Shown one piece after another: positions 54,261 through 64,000 of a stretch of DNA of 64,000 bases. The first letter of the stretch is position 1, and each line of letters opens with the position of its first letter. The notes below the pieces were generated by a model. That model saw nothing but the letters and a program-made list of their open reading frames with translations, searched no databases and was not told the DNA's origin. The DNA comes from Beta vulgaris subsp. vulgaris. Taxonomy: Eukaryota; Streptophyta; Magnoliopsida; Caryophyllales; Amaranthaceae. The translations under genes were made by a program, and so were the position numbers. The stretch lies in contig NC_079210.1 in the NCBI RefSeq assembly GCF_026745355.1, positions 34,634,442 through 34,698,441 on the forward strand, in the 5' to 3' direction.

Positions 54261-55483
54261 GGATGCAACAATATTTGCAAAGAAGAGCTGATGCGTGGGA
54301 TAGAGATGTTCACAACTCCTTACAAAAGGACTTGGCTCAACACATTTGGCACAATTGTCGCCAATCAACCAATGATGAGTGAATTATTGTTTGTAATATT
54401 AAGTTAGCCATTGTTGTAAAAATCTCAATTAAGTAGCTTAATTAAAAGATGAGCATAAATTAACGATTTATCGTTTTAATAGCGTGATTAGCAATTTACA
54501 TAGCGTAATTAGCAACTACCGAATTTAATTAGTGTGTCAATTATTTATTGATTAATTATGAAATTAATGAGGATAATTACGATTTTTTTATTTAATTACA
54601 AAGAAATCATGTTAAATATGGAATATATAATCAATAGATAAAATATTGTGGGGTATGGGAAAGTAGGAGAGAGAAAAGGTGGTGGGGTATAGGAAATAAG
54701 AGAGAGAAGATAAATGGGGAGGTAGATGAGTGGAGGTATGTGTTTCAAATTTGAGTAAGGTAAAATGGAGAGGTAGTGGAAAATGAGGTGGACAAATAAG
54801 GTGAGGAGAGAGAAGAAATGGGGTGCCCCATGAATGGAGATGCTCTTACTGTTCCTACAGATACCAAAGAGGATCCACTTGTGTGGGGTGTGGGGTGGGT
54901 AAAGTAGGAGAGAGAAAGGGGCTAAAATAAATAAACAAATAAAAAGGGGTTAAAGTAGGAAAAAGAAGGGAGTAAAATTGAATTAATAATGTAATGGTGG
55001 ACCACATGATAGGGACATGAGAGGGTAAAAAGGGGAAATTATTTTTCCAAATAAGGAATAAACTAAGAGAGAGAAGATCTTTTAGAAACACACTTAAACG
55101 GAAAGAGGAAAGATTTTTAGAAAACGGAGGGAGTATATATTATTGTTATTATATAATCATCATCAAGTATTAATATATTAATACAAATAATATAAAATAA
55201 TAATTATTAATTATCATTATTATCATTAATAATAATTATTATTATTATTAATTTATTATTATTATTATTATTTATTCATAATTATCATTTAAAAATATCC
55301 AAAATATTATTAATATTCATTATTATTACTTATCATTATAATTATTATTTAATATTCATTTTATTATTGTTTAAATATTATTTATATATTTATTAAATTC
55401 AATTTAATTCAATTCAGTTCAGTTCAGTTTTACTTAGTTCAGTTCAGTTCAGTTCAACTGGTTATGCCGAAGAGAACAATCCC

Positions 55484-56289
55484 TTAGTGAAGGAAAGAGG
55501 GGATCGCTTGTCCAACTTAAAAAGATACCATATCGCGTAGCGGAATCAAGATTTCAAAATCGGAGGGTTATAAAATAAGACAATAGACATTTCATATTAA
55601 AAATTATACAATGCAAAATACATTATTTTTTGATCTTCTATGATCTAGAAGTATCACTTATCGTTTACTATATTCATTATATTAATACAAATTAACATAT
55701 ATGAACTAACTATTAAACTATATGAAAATCAGTCAATAAATTACCATCATAAAGAAATTAATAAATCATCATATGAAATTATAAATTAATTAACACTATT
55801 CACACATTCACACATTCACACATTCACACACAAAAAAAAAAAACACAAGTGCATCAATCACAATTCACAAATTCGAAAATTCACACACGTACACAAATAT
55901 TACATGTAATATCAACCAAATAAGATTTTAAATATACAATATAGGAATTAAGGAATTAATAATGTAAAGAAATTAAAATCTTTCAATACCTGACGGTTGT
56001 TGTGGAGGTCAGAGGAGAATGAGAGATGTGAGAACAACAATGCAGTGGTCACCTAGTAGGCGTGGCGGTGGACTGCACGTGTGCGGTGGTCATCGAACTC
56101 CGATTTCATGAGACGTGAAGCCTGAACCTCTGATTAGAAGGGCTTCACTTTTGAATAGCATGAGTGAGATGAGTATCGGGAAAGGAAGTAGAAACCAGAA
56201 AGTGATATGCTTAAGTTGTCCTAATTAAAAGATTTTTTTATTTTTTAGTTGATTTAATTAACTCTCATGTTATTTGCCATCGGTATTTA
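55484..56289. other. Gene-free stretch
   Basis: It contains a short CACATTCA repeat at 55798-55830 and AT-rich DNA. No exon is recognised. Confidence 0.45.
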
Positions 56290-57045
56290 ATGTATATTGT
56301 CCGTATTTGTATGGTTTTTTTTTTTCATTTTCTCCCTCCTCTACTTCTCTTCCCCCCATAACCACCACCCCTCATCCACCATTGCCGCCACCACCACCCC
56401 CACAACCTACCGCACTCCACCCTTCCCCTACAGCCCCAAGCCACCCCACAGCCCCACCAGAGCACCCCAACCCCACCCCTGCAAACCGTCCCCAGCAGCT
56501 CCTCACCCCATCCCTGTAGCACCCCCGCATCCCCCATCACACCCTTCGTCTTCCTCCTCTGCCTTCGTCCCAACTTCCATTCCCACCCTCACACCCCCTC
56601 AGCGCCCAACACCCCCTCCGTTTGCAGACCCCCGCGCGTTACCCCCCCTTCTTCTTCTTCCACTTTCTCATTTCCTCCTCCCTTGTTTTATGAGATTTCA
56701 AACTTTTATTTTTATTTTTTTCACTACTCCTCGTGGAATTGAAACGAAATTCAGTTTCCACTGTGGTGGAAACGAAAAATAATTTTGTTTCCACCATGGT
56801 GTTGGTGTACACGAAATTTTGTTTTGTTTCCACCATGGTAGAACCCAAACAAATTTTCGGTTCCACCATGGTGGAAACAAAAATAAATTATGTTTCCACC
56901 ATGACAGAACCGAAAAATTGATTTAGTTCATACTAAAAAATTTGAAATTTTAATATTTTTGAAGTAAAGAAAAAAGTTAAAAAAATAAAAATAAAAAGTG
57001 CGTATGAAAATACGGACGATTTTGTAAATACGGACAGTAAATAGT
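56290..57045. mobile_element. Possible inverted-repeat element with CCACCATGGTGG palindromes
   Basis: TGTCCGTATTT near the left edge (56298) and AAATACGGACA near the right edge (57036) form short inverted ends. The left half is CCACC/CCCC-rich. At 56754-56910 the palindrome GTTTCCACCATGGTGGAAAC recurs in about five variants. Reading frames across it are repeat artefacts (VSTMVETK-like). No target duplication could be fixed. Confidence 0.5.
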
Positions 57046-57248
57046 AAACACCATTAATTAAAAATCTGATGGAAATTGGGCTCCACTCTCATTAATAACG
57101 ATAAAGATAAATTTGTAAGTGGCAGACAAAAATACAACCAGAGGACCCATAGTTTTCTCTTTTTTGTTGCTGGACGTTTCTTGTGTCTGCGTAGCAACTT
57201 TGGCTTTTTTTTGAAACAAAAATCCTTAAAATTATTTTTTAATTCATG

Positions 57249-57264
57249 GGGTCACGTGACCCCC
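57249..57264. repeat. Perfect 16-bp palindrome GGGGTCACGTGACCCC
   Basis: A self-complementary sequence with a central CACGTG (G-box core). It is followed by CCATGCCCTATACTGGC...GCCAGTG. Without a neighbouring gene a regulatory role is not supported. It may be part of an old retroelement. Confidence 0.6.
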
Positions 57265-57651
57265 CATGCCCTATACTGGCTTTGCCAGTGACCGTACCCC
57301 TACTTCTCCTTAAAAAGCTTATTCTTATGAGTTGTTCATCTTCTTCCTTCCCCTTCTACAAAGGAATTTTTGAGCACTTTAATGTCCATAATATCTTAAG
57401 TATTTAGTAAGTGAAAGGGAAGGACTTGGTATCCAGAATTGTGGTAATGAGTATATTTTAGTAGCTACACTGGTAGAAGTAGTTAAACAATGCGAAAGAT
57501 GATCTTATCTCAATGTTTTGAAAAAGAAATTTGAAATCTTCTCATAATTGGTATATTTAAGAATAAAATAGATAAATAAAAGGAGATAAAATTGCTAAAT
57601 ATTAACCAATTATAATTAGAAACAATGTGGTTTTATTTTAACTTGACAGTT

Positions 57652-57712
57652 AGCACGCATCGCGTGCTCATAAATCTAGTTAGTTAGGAACATCGCGTGC
57701 TTATAAATCTAG
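57652..57712 (+). mobile_element. Two tandem Helitron 3' ends abutting the TBL stop codon
   Basis: GCACGCATCGCGTGC and CTAG at 57676-57679, then ATCGCGTGC and CTAG at 57709-57712, each followed by T. The second CTAG touches the complement of the last base of the TBL stop codon (57713). No matching TCTCT start was found to the left, so the rest of the Helitron is lost or degraded. Confidence 0.65.
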
Positions 57713-60700
57713 TTAGGAATAAAGAGAGGCGTAGAGAAGGTGATTCCAAGTATCGGGGACACCAGGGAGACACCAATGACTACAATCGGGAAGCCTATGT
57801 CTGCCTATGCCATAAATCCCAGGATGACCATCCCTTCTTAATTGGGAAAGTGGTGTTACTTTCAACAAATGTACTGGCCTTTCCATTTCTCTTACCACCT
57901 TCTCTACAATCCTTTCTGCTGGGTTATGTTCCACTATTGCATTGTTTGTGGCACCAACTAACGGTTGAGTTACTCCTATGCATGTTCTTGCATTTGGAGC
58001 TGTCCAGTTTAGTGCACTGCAACACACAATACACACAACTTATATAAACATCTACTTACTACCATAACACTATAATTTGTACTAAGTGGGGATTGAAAGT
58101 ATTAGTTTTGGTAATGACTTGCATTATTCAAGATATTTTAAGACAACAATAACTTTATATGAGATAATTTCATGCTATGAGATGAAATATATCACCTAAT
58201 ATGACCCCGTTTTAATAAAAGTCACATCGTAGTTTTAAATTTTAATCAATTATAAAAGTCACCCTATTATATAAGGCCCTAAAGTTTACATGTACGATGC
58301 TTTAGTGTTGTACCATATAGCCGACTCATGCAAGAATTACTACTTTTGAAATGTAATTTGGGTTAAAACAGAGGTGAAATTATGATACATGTAGTTTTAT
58401 CTAATAAGACTGAATGTGCCAAATCGGTTCACCGGGTTGGTTTTAGTTCCAAACTTCCAACAACGTTAAGGTTCATTTTAACCAATTTTTGGGTCAAATT
58501 ACTTCTACTTTTATTTTTGTGGTTGTTTCAAGTTTGGGTGTTGCAATTGTATACAACAACCTAAATTTTAAGATGAGGTGAGTGGTGAGATCTAGGCTCC
58601 GTTTAGTAGGGCGTAATATATTTTCAGTGTAAAATGATTTTCATGGAAAACAATTTACAATGGAAAATACAATTCCAAAATTAGTTTTCCGTTGTTTGGT
58701 TCGATGTAAAAAAAATGATGAAATGAAAGGAAAATGAAAGGGAAAGTAAGGAGGTAGTGAGAGGAGTGTACAAGAGAGAGAAGGAAAATAGTTTTCCCTT
58801 CATTTTGAAAGAAAAATGGTTTTCCATCCTTGGGAGAGTAATTTTACCCCAAGGGAAAATGGTTTTACACTCTTTTGCCAACCAAACAATGTAAAACTAA
58901 AAATAGAGAAAAATAGTTTTCTGGGAAAACGTTTTACGCCCTACCAAACGGAGCCCTAGTGTTGGGAGTCACTTACTAGGTTAAGGTATCACTAAATTGT
59001 CATTTTATAAGAATTTAGATAAACTAGACCAAGTGACTAACTATCCCAAAACAATAACATTAATCTAACTAGTGAAAAGAACACTGAAGTGTTGCGTGGA
59101 ACTTTGATGCATAAGGTTTAGGCTCCGTTTGGTAGGGTGTAAAATATTTTTTCGGAAAACTGTTTTCCTCTATTTTTCAGTATTACATTGTTTGGTTGAC
59201 AAAAGAGTGTAAAATCATTTTCCCTTGGAGTAAAATTACTATCCCAATAATGGAAATCATTTTCCTTTCAAAATGATGGGAAAACTGTTTTCCTTATCTC
59301 TCTTGTACACTTTTCTCACTATCTCCTTACTTTTCCTTTCATTTCATCATTTTCCTTACATGAAACCAAACAACAGAAAACTAATTTTGAAATTGTATTT
59401 TCATTGTAAATTGTTTTCCATAAAAATCATTTTACACTGAAAATATTTTACGCCGTACCAAATGAAGTCTTAATGATGTAAGGTAAATTAGATTCTTACT
59501 TCATATGATCTGGGGAGACTCCTTGGAAAAACACCTTGGAATTTGTAGATTTCAAATGCAAGTCTACCCATCTGGCCCAAGTCTTCAGTCCTTTCTCATA
59601 CGCAACGAGTCTGTCCATGTCTTTGTACATTTTATCTCCATCTTGAATATAATCCCACCTACAATTAATTAATTCCAAACAAACACAAGTATTTAACAAG
59701 CATCCTCTGACACAAGAACATCAAAATGCGAATAACATAGTTTCATAGTTAATAGGTTGGAGCACTAGTAGTACTCACGGCTGTTTCCTTCCGGTATGAA
59801 GCCACCAATGCCAAGTGTTGAAGATCAAGATGTCAAAATTCTTCCAAGATTTTCCTTGGCTTACTGAATTAAGAACTAGTACCCTCCCAACCTTCTTATT
59901 CACAATTTTTATAAGGAATCCATCTCTCAACAACATCAAAGAAGTATTGTAGGCCTGCATCAATAATGCATATCAGCATATATTTTTTGTAAGTAGGTAA
60001 TGTATGGGAAATAATTGTGTTAATCTGTTATAGGTTAAACTGACATTCAATATATATCATGTTTACATTACAGACCTATGACTAGTAAAGTACCCACACT
60101 TATACAATATAATATTATCTCTTTACATATAATATTATCTAATAGGTAAGACGAAATTCTCTGAGGTGCCCTTGCATAGGGGCTCTACCCAGGGGCCAAC
60201 TAGCATTTTTTGCACGCGATGCGTGCTTGGATTTTTTTCAAAATAGAAACTCGATTTTTTTCGACGTATGTAAAAGTCAAAATTTGAACATTAGACATAC
60301 AAAGTATAATTGTTTTTATTTACAAAATTTAATTGATTTAGTCTCTATCACTTAAGTCTCTCACCAGTCTTTTTTTTTTTTTTTACTTTTCAAGGTCAAA
60401 ATTCTATGAACAAAATAGAAATTTTATTGAATTTATCTCTGATTTCTAATAGTCTAATTTTTTAGTTGATTTTTGAATTAAGTACACTACTTCATATATT
60501 GTGAAGAAAGTGGACACTTGGATTTCAAGTCAAATTTTTGTGAGTATGTATTGACGTTGTAGTGTGTTGTTGTAGTTTGTAAGTTAATCTTTTGGTTTTT
60601 GTAAAGTTTCATCATTTGAGTGATTTGTATAATGTAAATTATACAATTCTATGATTTTAGTTGACTTGTGAGTGATTGTTATAATTTTATTTCCAGTATT

Positions 60701-63700
60701 TTTATTTGAATCTCCCTTTGGTTTGTAAGTGGATTTAATTTAGAAAGGGAAAGGGATAAAATAGTCTCTTCATTCGGGGACACCATAGCTTCCACTTCCC
60801 TTATATAATAGAGATATGTTGTACTTTAATTCTTGAATGATATTTTACATAAACCTTTTTACCTTGATAATTAATCGCTATAATATAATAGAAAGAGATA
60901 GGTCCAAATATATGTAAGAGTTTCATTATATATAGGAAACACTACGAAAAAGTAAATAATTTTTTTTCCTCGTCTAACTTCTAAATTATAATTCCACTAC
61001 AAATACACCTCAATTTTTTTCCTTGTCTAACTTCTAAATTTTGTTTGCACACGTTGATATTTAAAAATTTCCATCATTTCAAATTTGGTCATTTTCTAAA
61101 TTTTAACACATTTAGCTTCAATTATATTTGAAATGAAATTTTGATTTTTTCGTACACGATTTGATATTGGAAACTTTTTTTAGAAAAACAAAAATCGTTA
61201 CTTTTTGCAAATTAATTTAGTTTTTTTTCTGAAAATGGATTTTTGCAAAAAATTGTTTGCGAAAAGTTTGATATTGCTTGTTTTTCAAAATTTATCTCTA
61301 TACATGAATTTTTTGCAAAAATTTTGGGCAAAAATTTAAATATTGGCATTTTTTTTAGAAAAAACTAAATTTGTTTTATATGAAAATGAATTAAATTTAA
61401 GTCTGATTGTATAAAAGCCTTTTTGAACTCATTGTTGTCATCTCCATTTTTTTAACTACATAACAGTCAACTAATTTCCTATTGTTTATTTCAACTAATG
61501 TGAAATAATTTGGAAGTTCGCAAATTATGCTGATGGATCGGATGAATGTGTGATATCACCGTCAAAATCTTATGTTTTTCTCAAATTTGTGTTTATAGGT
61601 AACTTTTGTGAGTAATTGTGAATGGTTCTTGAGAACAATGATTTGTAAGTAAATTTTTGTAGTAAATGTTTTTTTATGTACTGATGTTTTAGATTATTAG
61701 TTTTACTTTGTATGTTAATTTTAAGTTTTAATAAAGTTTTTTGATTATTTGAATGATTTGCAACATGATTTTCTTAATTGTATGAGTGATTTGTAAAGTT
61801 TCTTCTTTTAAGTGATTTGTGAGTGAGTGTTGTAAATTAATTTTCGGTAGTTTTTTTTGAGTCTTGATTTTAATTTTGAGATTCCTTTTAATTTAGAAAG
61901 GTAAGGGGGGCAAAATAGTCAATTCAAAAGAGGACACCATAGCTCCCCCCTTCCCTTATATAATAGAGATTACCAGCCATACACCCCTCAATCCCACTTT
62001 CTCACCCTCTTAAATACCAAGCAAATGCTTGGGGCTGGGAATTGAACCTTAATATTGCTAGGAAGATGGAAAGCTCATCACTTGAGCCAATCCTAAATCT
62101 CCAATTCCTTGAAAGTGTTTACAAAAGGTCTCGAACTCTTGACCTCTTATATTATAAGTCATATCCAACCATCAAGCTATGACTTACTTTTAATATGTAT
62201 TAATATTATGTTCTCTCAGATAAATTAAGTCTAATTTCTTTGGTATTCCCTTCTATTATACACTCTTATGAAAAACAATTATACCATTGCAATAAATCTC
62301 ACTAGTAATAAAATTGTTATTTGCAGCGTGTTCGTGCACTATGTTAGTGAACATTTAGAAAAAGGCTCATTTTATAACGCACAAAAACACGTTACAAATT
62401 AATTAAAAAAAAATATTTGGCGTGAATTTAATTCTTAGAGCAAAACAAATAATGCTTCATTTGTTTTCAAGATGTCTAACAGAAGAGTTTCTATAGTTTG
62501 ACTGCATTATACACCCAAGTGTACCATGTGCATAGTACACCCATGGCTATTTTAGAGCTCCAAATGAGAAGAAAAAAATAGTCTTTGATGTAAAATAAAG
62601 ATTGTATCATATTTTTATGTAATCGTCAATCTAATTATTTACAATACAGACCTACGACTAGTAAAAGATCATATTATCCTTTTACATACCATATTACTCT
62701 AATAGTTTTTTTTCCAGACTGGTTTGATCGAATGAAGTATAATTTGAGAAAATCCAAAAAGAATGTGCATTTAATTCATTTTTCTTATTCAGATTCTAGA
62801 TTTGCGCATTAAATGAATTTACGGACACTAAAATCTGAAAGAATCCAAAAAGAAAGTAAACTAACTGGGAAAGTGAACTCAGAGAGTCCTCCACTCCTAG
62901 CTAATTTGTAGTCAGCTTGTGGCACAGATGTATGAAGCATGCATGCAAGAGATTGCCATTGATTCAGGCTTATTGAGTCTCCCACGAACAACATTCTTTT
63001 CCCTCTTAATCTTGTCAAGAAATCACCACCATCAAACCTACAAAATCAGTAAAAAATAAAAAGAAAGGGTCATGATAGGTTAGGAGCTTATGATTATTTC
63101 AATTGCACCCAAGATATTCAACGTGTAGGGGAAAAAGCAATATGTATTATTTACAATGTGGACCATTTTTTCTTCTTTTCTATCAAAATATAATCCGGAT
63201 GCTCACATTGTAACTCCTACCGTCCCTTTGGTAGTCGTTAATAAATTGCGGTAATGAGAATAAACTTTAAGCCTAATTTTTATTAGGAAAACACCTTGAA
63301 AATCTCCATAGGAATGTATTTTTTCCCCATGGGCAAGCAATCTCAATCCTAAACTTGTGTTTTTGTCTCCAAGAAGAAGCAATTTTCATTACCACCTACA
63401 AGGTGGTATTGGATGAGAATGAAAATTCAAAAAGGAAAGTGGACACTTTAGGATAAATTTACATTATCCTGGGAATGAACAATGATATTTTTCACAAATT
63501 TACATACAAATTCATTTCTATTACCACCATTTATAAGCAACTACCGCACGGGCAGCTAATATATATGGAAAATACGATCTCAAGGTCTGAATAGTGCTTC
63601 AAAATTAAACCAATGAAACTAGCTAATAATGCTGATAAATACTCATTTTCATATATAGTAGCATGTAGCTAGGAAAATATCATGTTTCAATATAAATACT

Positions 63701-64000
63701 CGATCATTATCTTTGCAATATTATTACCAAGTGTTATATATTGATAATATATGTTGTATGGGATTTATAGTTACCTTGGTAAAAGACAATGAGAAGGCTT
63801 CCATCTAAACTTGAGATAATTAGTGTCAGGTCTTCCATTCTTTTCACAACCAAATTGTTTCTCAAAAAAAGGACAATTGCTTGCTTCATAAAGAGGATAT
63901 GAGCTATCATGTACCCATTTTCCTGTATATAAATCACATGATTTGCTACTATAATTATTCTCTTTCCTCCTCGTAATTTTTCCCTTGTAAACGTAGTTGT
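57713..64000 (-). CDS. Trichome birefringence-like (TBL/DUF231) O-acetyltransferase, 3' five exons (5' end beyond window)
   Basis: Golgi enzymes of this family add acetyl groups to cell-wall polysaccharides. Visible coding exons, 5' to 3': 64000-63775, 63037-62866, 59954-59779, 59658-59500, 58016-57713. All borders are GT-AG and phases join, giving 344 residues to the stop. Motifs: the TBL domain start CDLYTGKWVHDSSYPLYEAS and RWKPSHCLLPR; the catalytic serine in FVGDSISLNQWQSL; ILIFNTWHWW; and the C-terminal DxxH block DCSHWCLPGVPDTWN. Spacing resembles the TBL37-43 group (PWDYIQDGDKMYKDM...WARWVD). The N-terminal membrane anchor lies outside the window. Introns of 2911 and 1483 bases hold Helitrons and MITEs. 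The stop codon is followed at once by a Helitron tail, so the 3' UTR must come from inserted DNA. No frame damage is seen. Confidence 0.93.
58595..58955 (+). mobile_element. Tourist-like MITE in TBL intron, copy 1
   Basis: The ends GGCTCCGTTTAGTAGGGCGT and CGCCCTACCAAACGGAGCC are flanked by CTA on both sides. Same family as 59121-59469 but in opposite orientation. Confidence 0.88.
59121..59469 (-). mobile_element. Tourist-like MITE in TBL intron, copy 2 (inverted)
   Basis: The left end is GGCTCCGTTTGGTAGGG, and the right end reversed is GACTTCATTTGGTACGGCG. It is flanked by TTA. Internal words such as GTAAAATGATTTT and AACAATTTACAATG show inverted orientation relative to copy 1. Confidence 0.88.
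60200..60814 (-). mobile_element. Nonautonomous Helitron in TBL intron
   Basis: On the minus strand it starts TCTCTATTATATAAGGG after a host A and ends with hairpin GCACGCATCGCGTGC, spacer and CTAG before a host T. 615 bases. Confidence 0.87.
61500..61969 (-). mobile_element. Second Helitron 5' part in the same intron
   Basis: The minus strand starts TCTCTATTATATAAGGGAAG at 61969 and resembles the 5' half of the 60200-60814 element (GAGGACACCATAGCT, GATTTGTGAGTGA words). No 3' hairpin of its own was found before 60815, so the left border is a guess. Confidence 0.55.
61975..62103 (-). mobile_element. SINE relic
   Basis: On the minus strand, an A-box-like TTGGCTCAAGTGATGAGC and a B-box-like AGGTTCAATTCCC have pol III spacing. 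No A tail or target duplication was found. A Helitron end lies directly beside it. Confidence 0.45.

Larger units (their letters stand above)
49553..54845 (+). mobile_element. PIF/Harbinger DNA transposon with both genes
   Basis: The terminal repeats are GAGCACCTCCAATG and, reversed, GAGCATCTCCATTC, with TTA duplicated at 49550-49552 and 54846-54848. The undisturbed MITE in copy 1 gives the empty site. Inside are a Myb/trihelix-like gene and a DDE transposase gene, the two-gene layout of autonomous PIF/Harbinger elements. Both genes are frameshifted. Without the nested Pack-MULE the element is about 3.9 kb. Confidence 0.95.
49521..55133. mobile_element. Stowaway MITE split by the Harbinger insertion
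   Basis: The left part is 49521-49552 and the right part 54846-55133. Together they match the intact MITE at 48472-48788, with a TA flank on each side. Confidence 0.9.
48973..55483. repeat. Duplicated repeat, copy 2, interrupted
   Basis: It ends with CAGTT pentamers and ATGCCGAAGAGAACAATCCC followed by TTA, like the right end of the 19047-20118 element. The matching left end of that family is missing, so the ancestral element was already truncated. Confidence 0.8.

Noticed and set aside
56274..56782. Proline-rich frame of 161 codons
   Set aside because: Comes from a CCACC/CCCC-rich part of a repeat and runs into the CCATGG palindromes. No homologue recognised.

Overview
This is a transposon-dense plant nuclear window, about two thirds AT. 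The genes have GT-AG introns, and it carries plant families (SYT-type synaptotagmin, TBL acyltransferase, organellar small heat shock protein) together with Stowaway, Tourist, CACTA, Mutator-like, Helitron, SINE, LINE and LTR elements. A dicot is likely. A Caryophyllales genome is a guess from the style of the repeats and cannot be proved here.

Host genes are few. (1) A complete 12-exon SYT3-like synaptotagmin lies on the minus strand at 6606-12827 and encodes a 547-residue ER anchor-SMP-C2A-C2B protein. (2) A mitochondrial-type small heat shock gene with two exons lies on the plus strand at 28297-30391. Its alpha-crystallin domain is broken by a one-base frameshift. (3) A TBL/DUF231 cell-wall O-acetyltransferase gene lies on the minus strand from 57713 to beyond the right edge. 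Five exons are visible and the N-terminus is missing. (4) A tRNA-Asp(GUC) is at 47537-47608. Host-derived relics are an NB-ARC disease-resistance fragment near 40.6-41.1 kb and a processed retrocopy at 15679-16979 with a perfect 15-bp target duplication.

Everything else is mobile DNA. From left to right: 0-5.9 kb holds an LTR end abutting a LINE tail, then a SINE and a Tourist-like element carrying a nested Stowaway. 13-27 kb holds two SINEs with target duplications, the retrocopy, a family with direct CAGTT-repeat ends, a 1.46-kb Harbinger-like element with an internal 383-bp tandem duplication, a fold-back element with a perfect 27-bp hairpin, and a LINE relic. 31.6-36.7 kb is a 5.1-kb LTR element with near-identical LTRs, a GAAGT target duplication and no recognisable gag-pol. 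36.8-47.1 kb holds MITEs, Helitrons, the R-gene relic, a Harbinger transposase relic, a 1.5-kb CACTA element and a LINE tail. 47.6-55.5 kb is a duplicated repeat whose second copy holds a layered nest: Stowaway, then a 5.3-kb PIF/Harbinger element (Myb-like and DDE genes, both frameshifted), then a Pack-MULE with 327-bp inverted repeats carrying what looks like a captured U-box/USP gene fragment. The TBL introns hold two inverted MITE copies and at least one Helitron, and a Helitron end lies exactly at the TBL stop codon.

The most notable items are the five-layer nest with its Pack-MULE, the LTR element with a 67-bp hairpin repeat array and no coding capacity, and the Helitron at the TBL stop codon. 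One caution applies: several frameshifts and all four LTR differences are single-base gaps, which is also the signature of residual long-read assembly errors.
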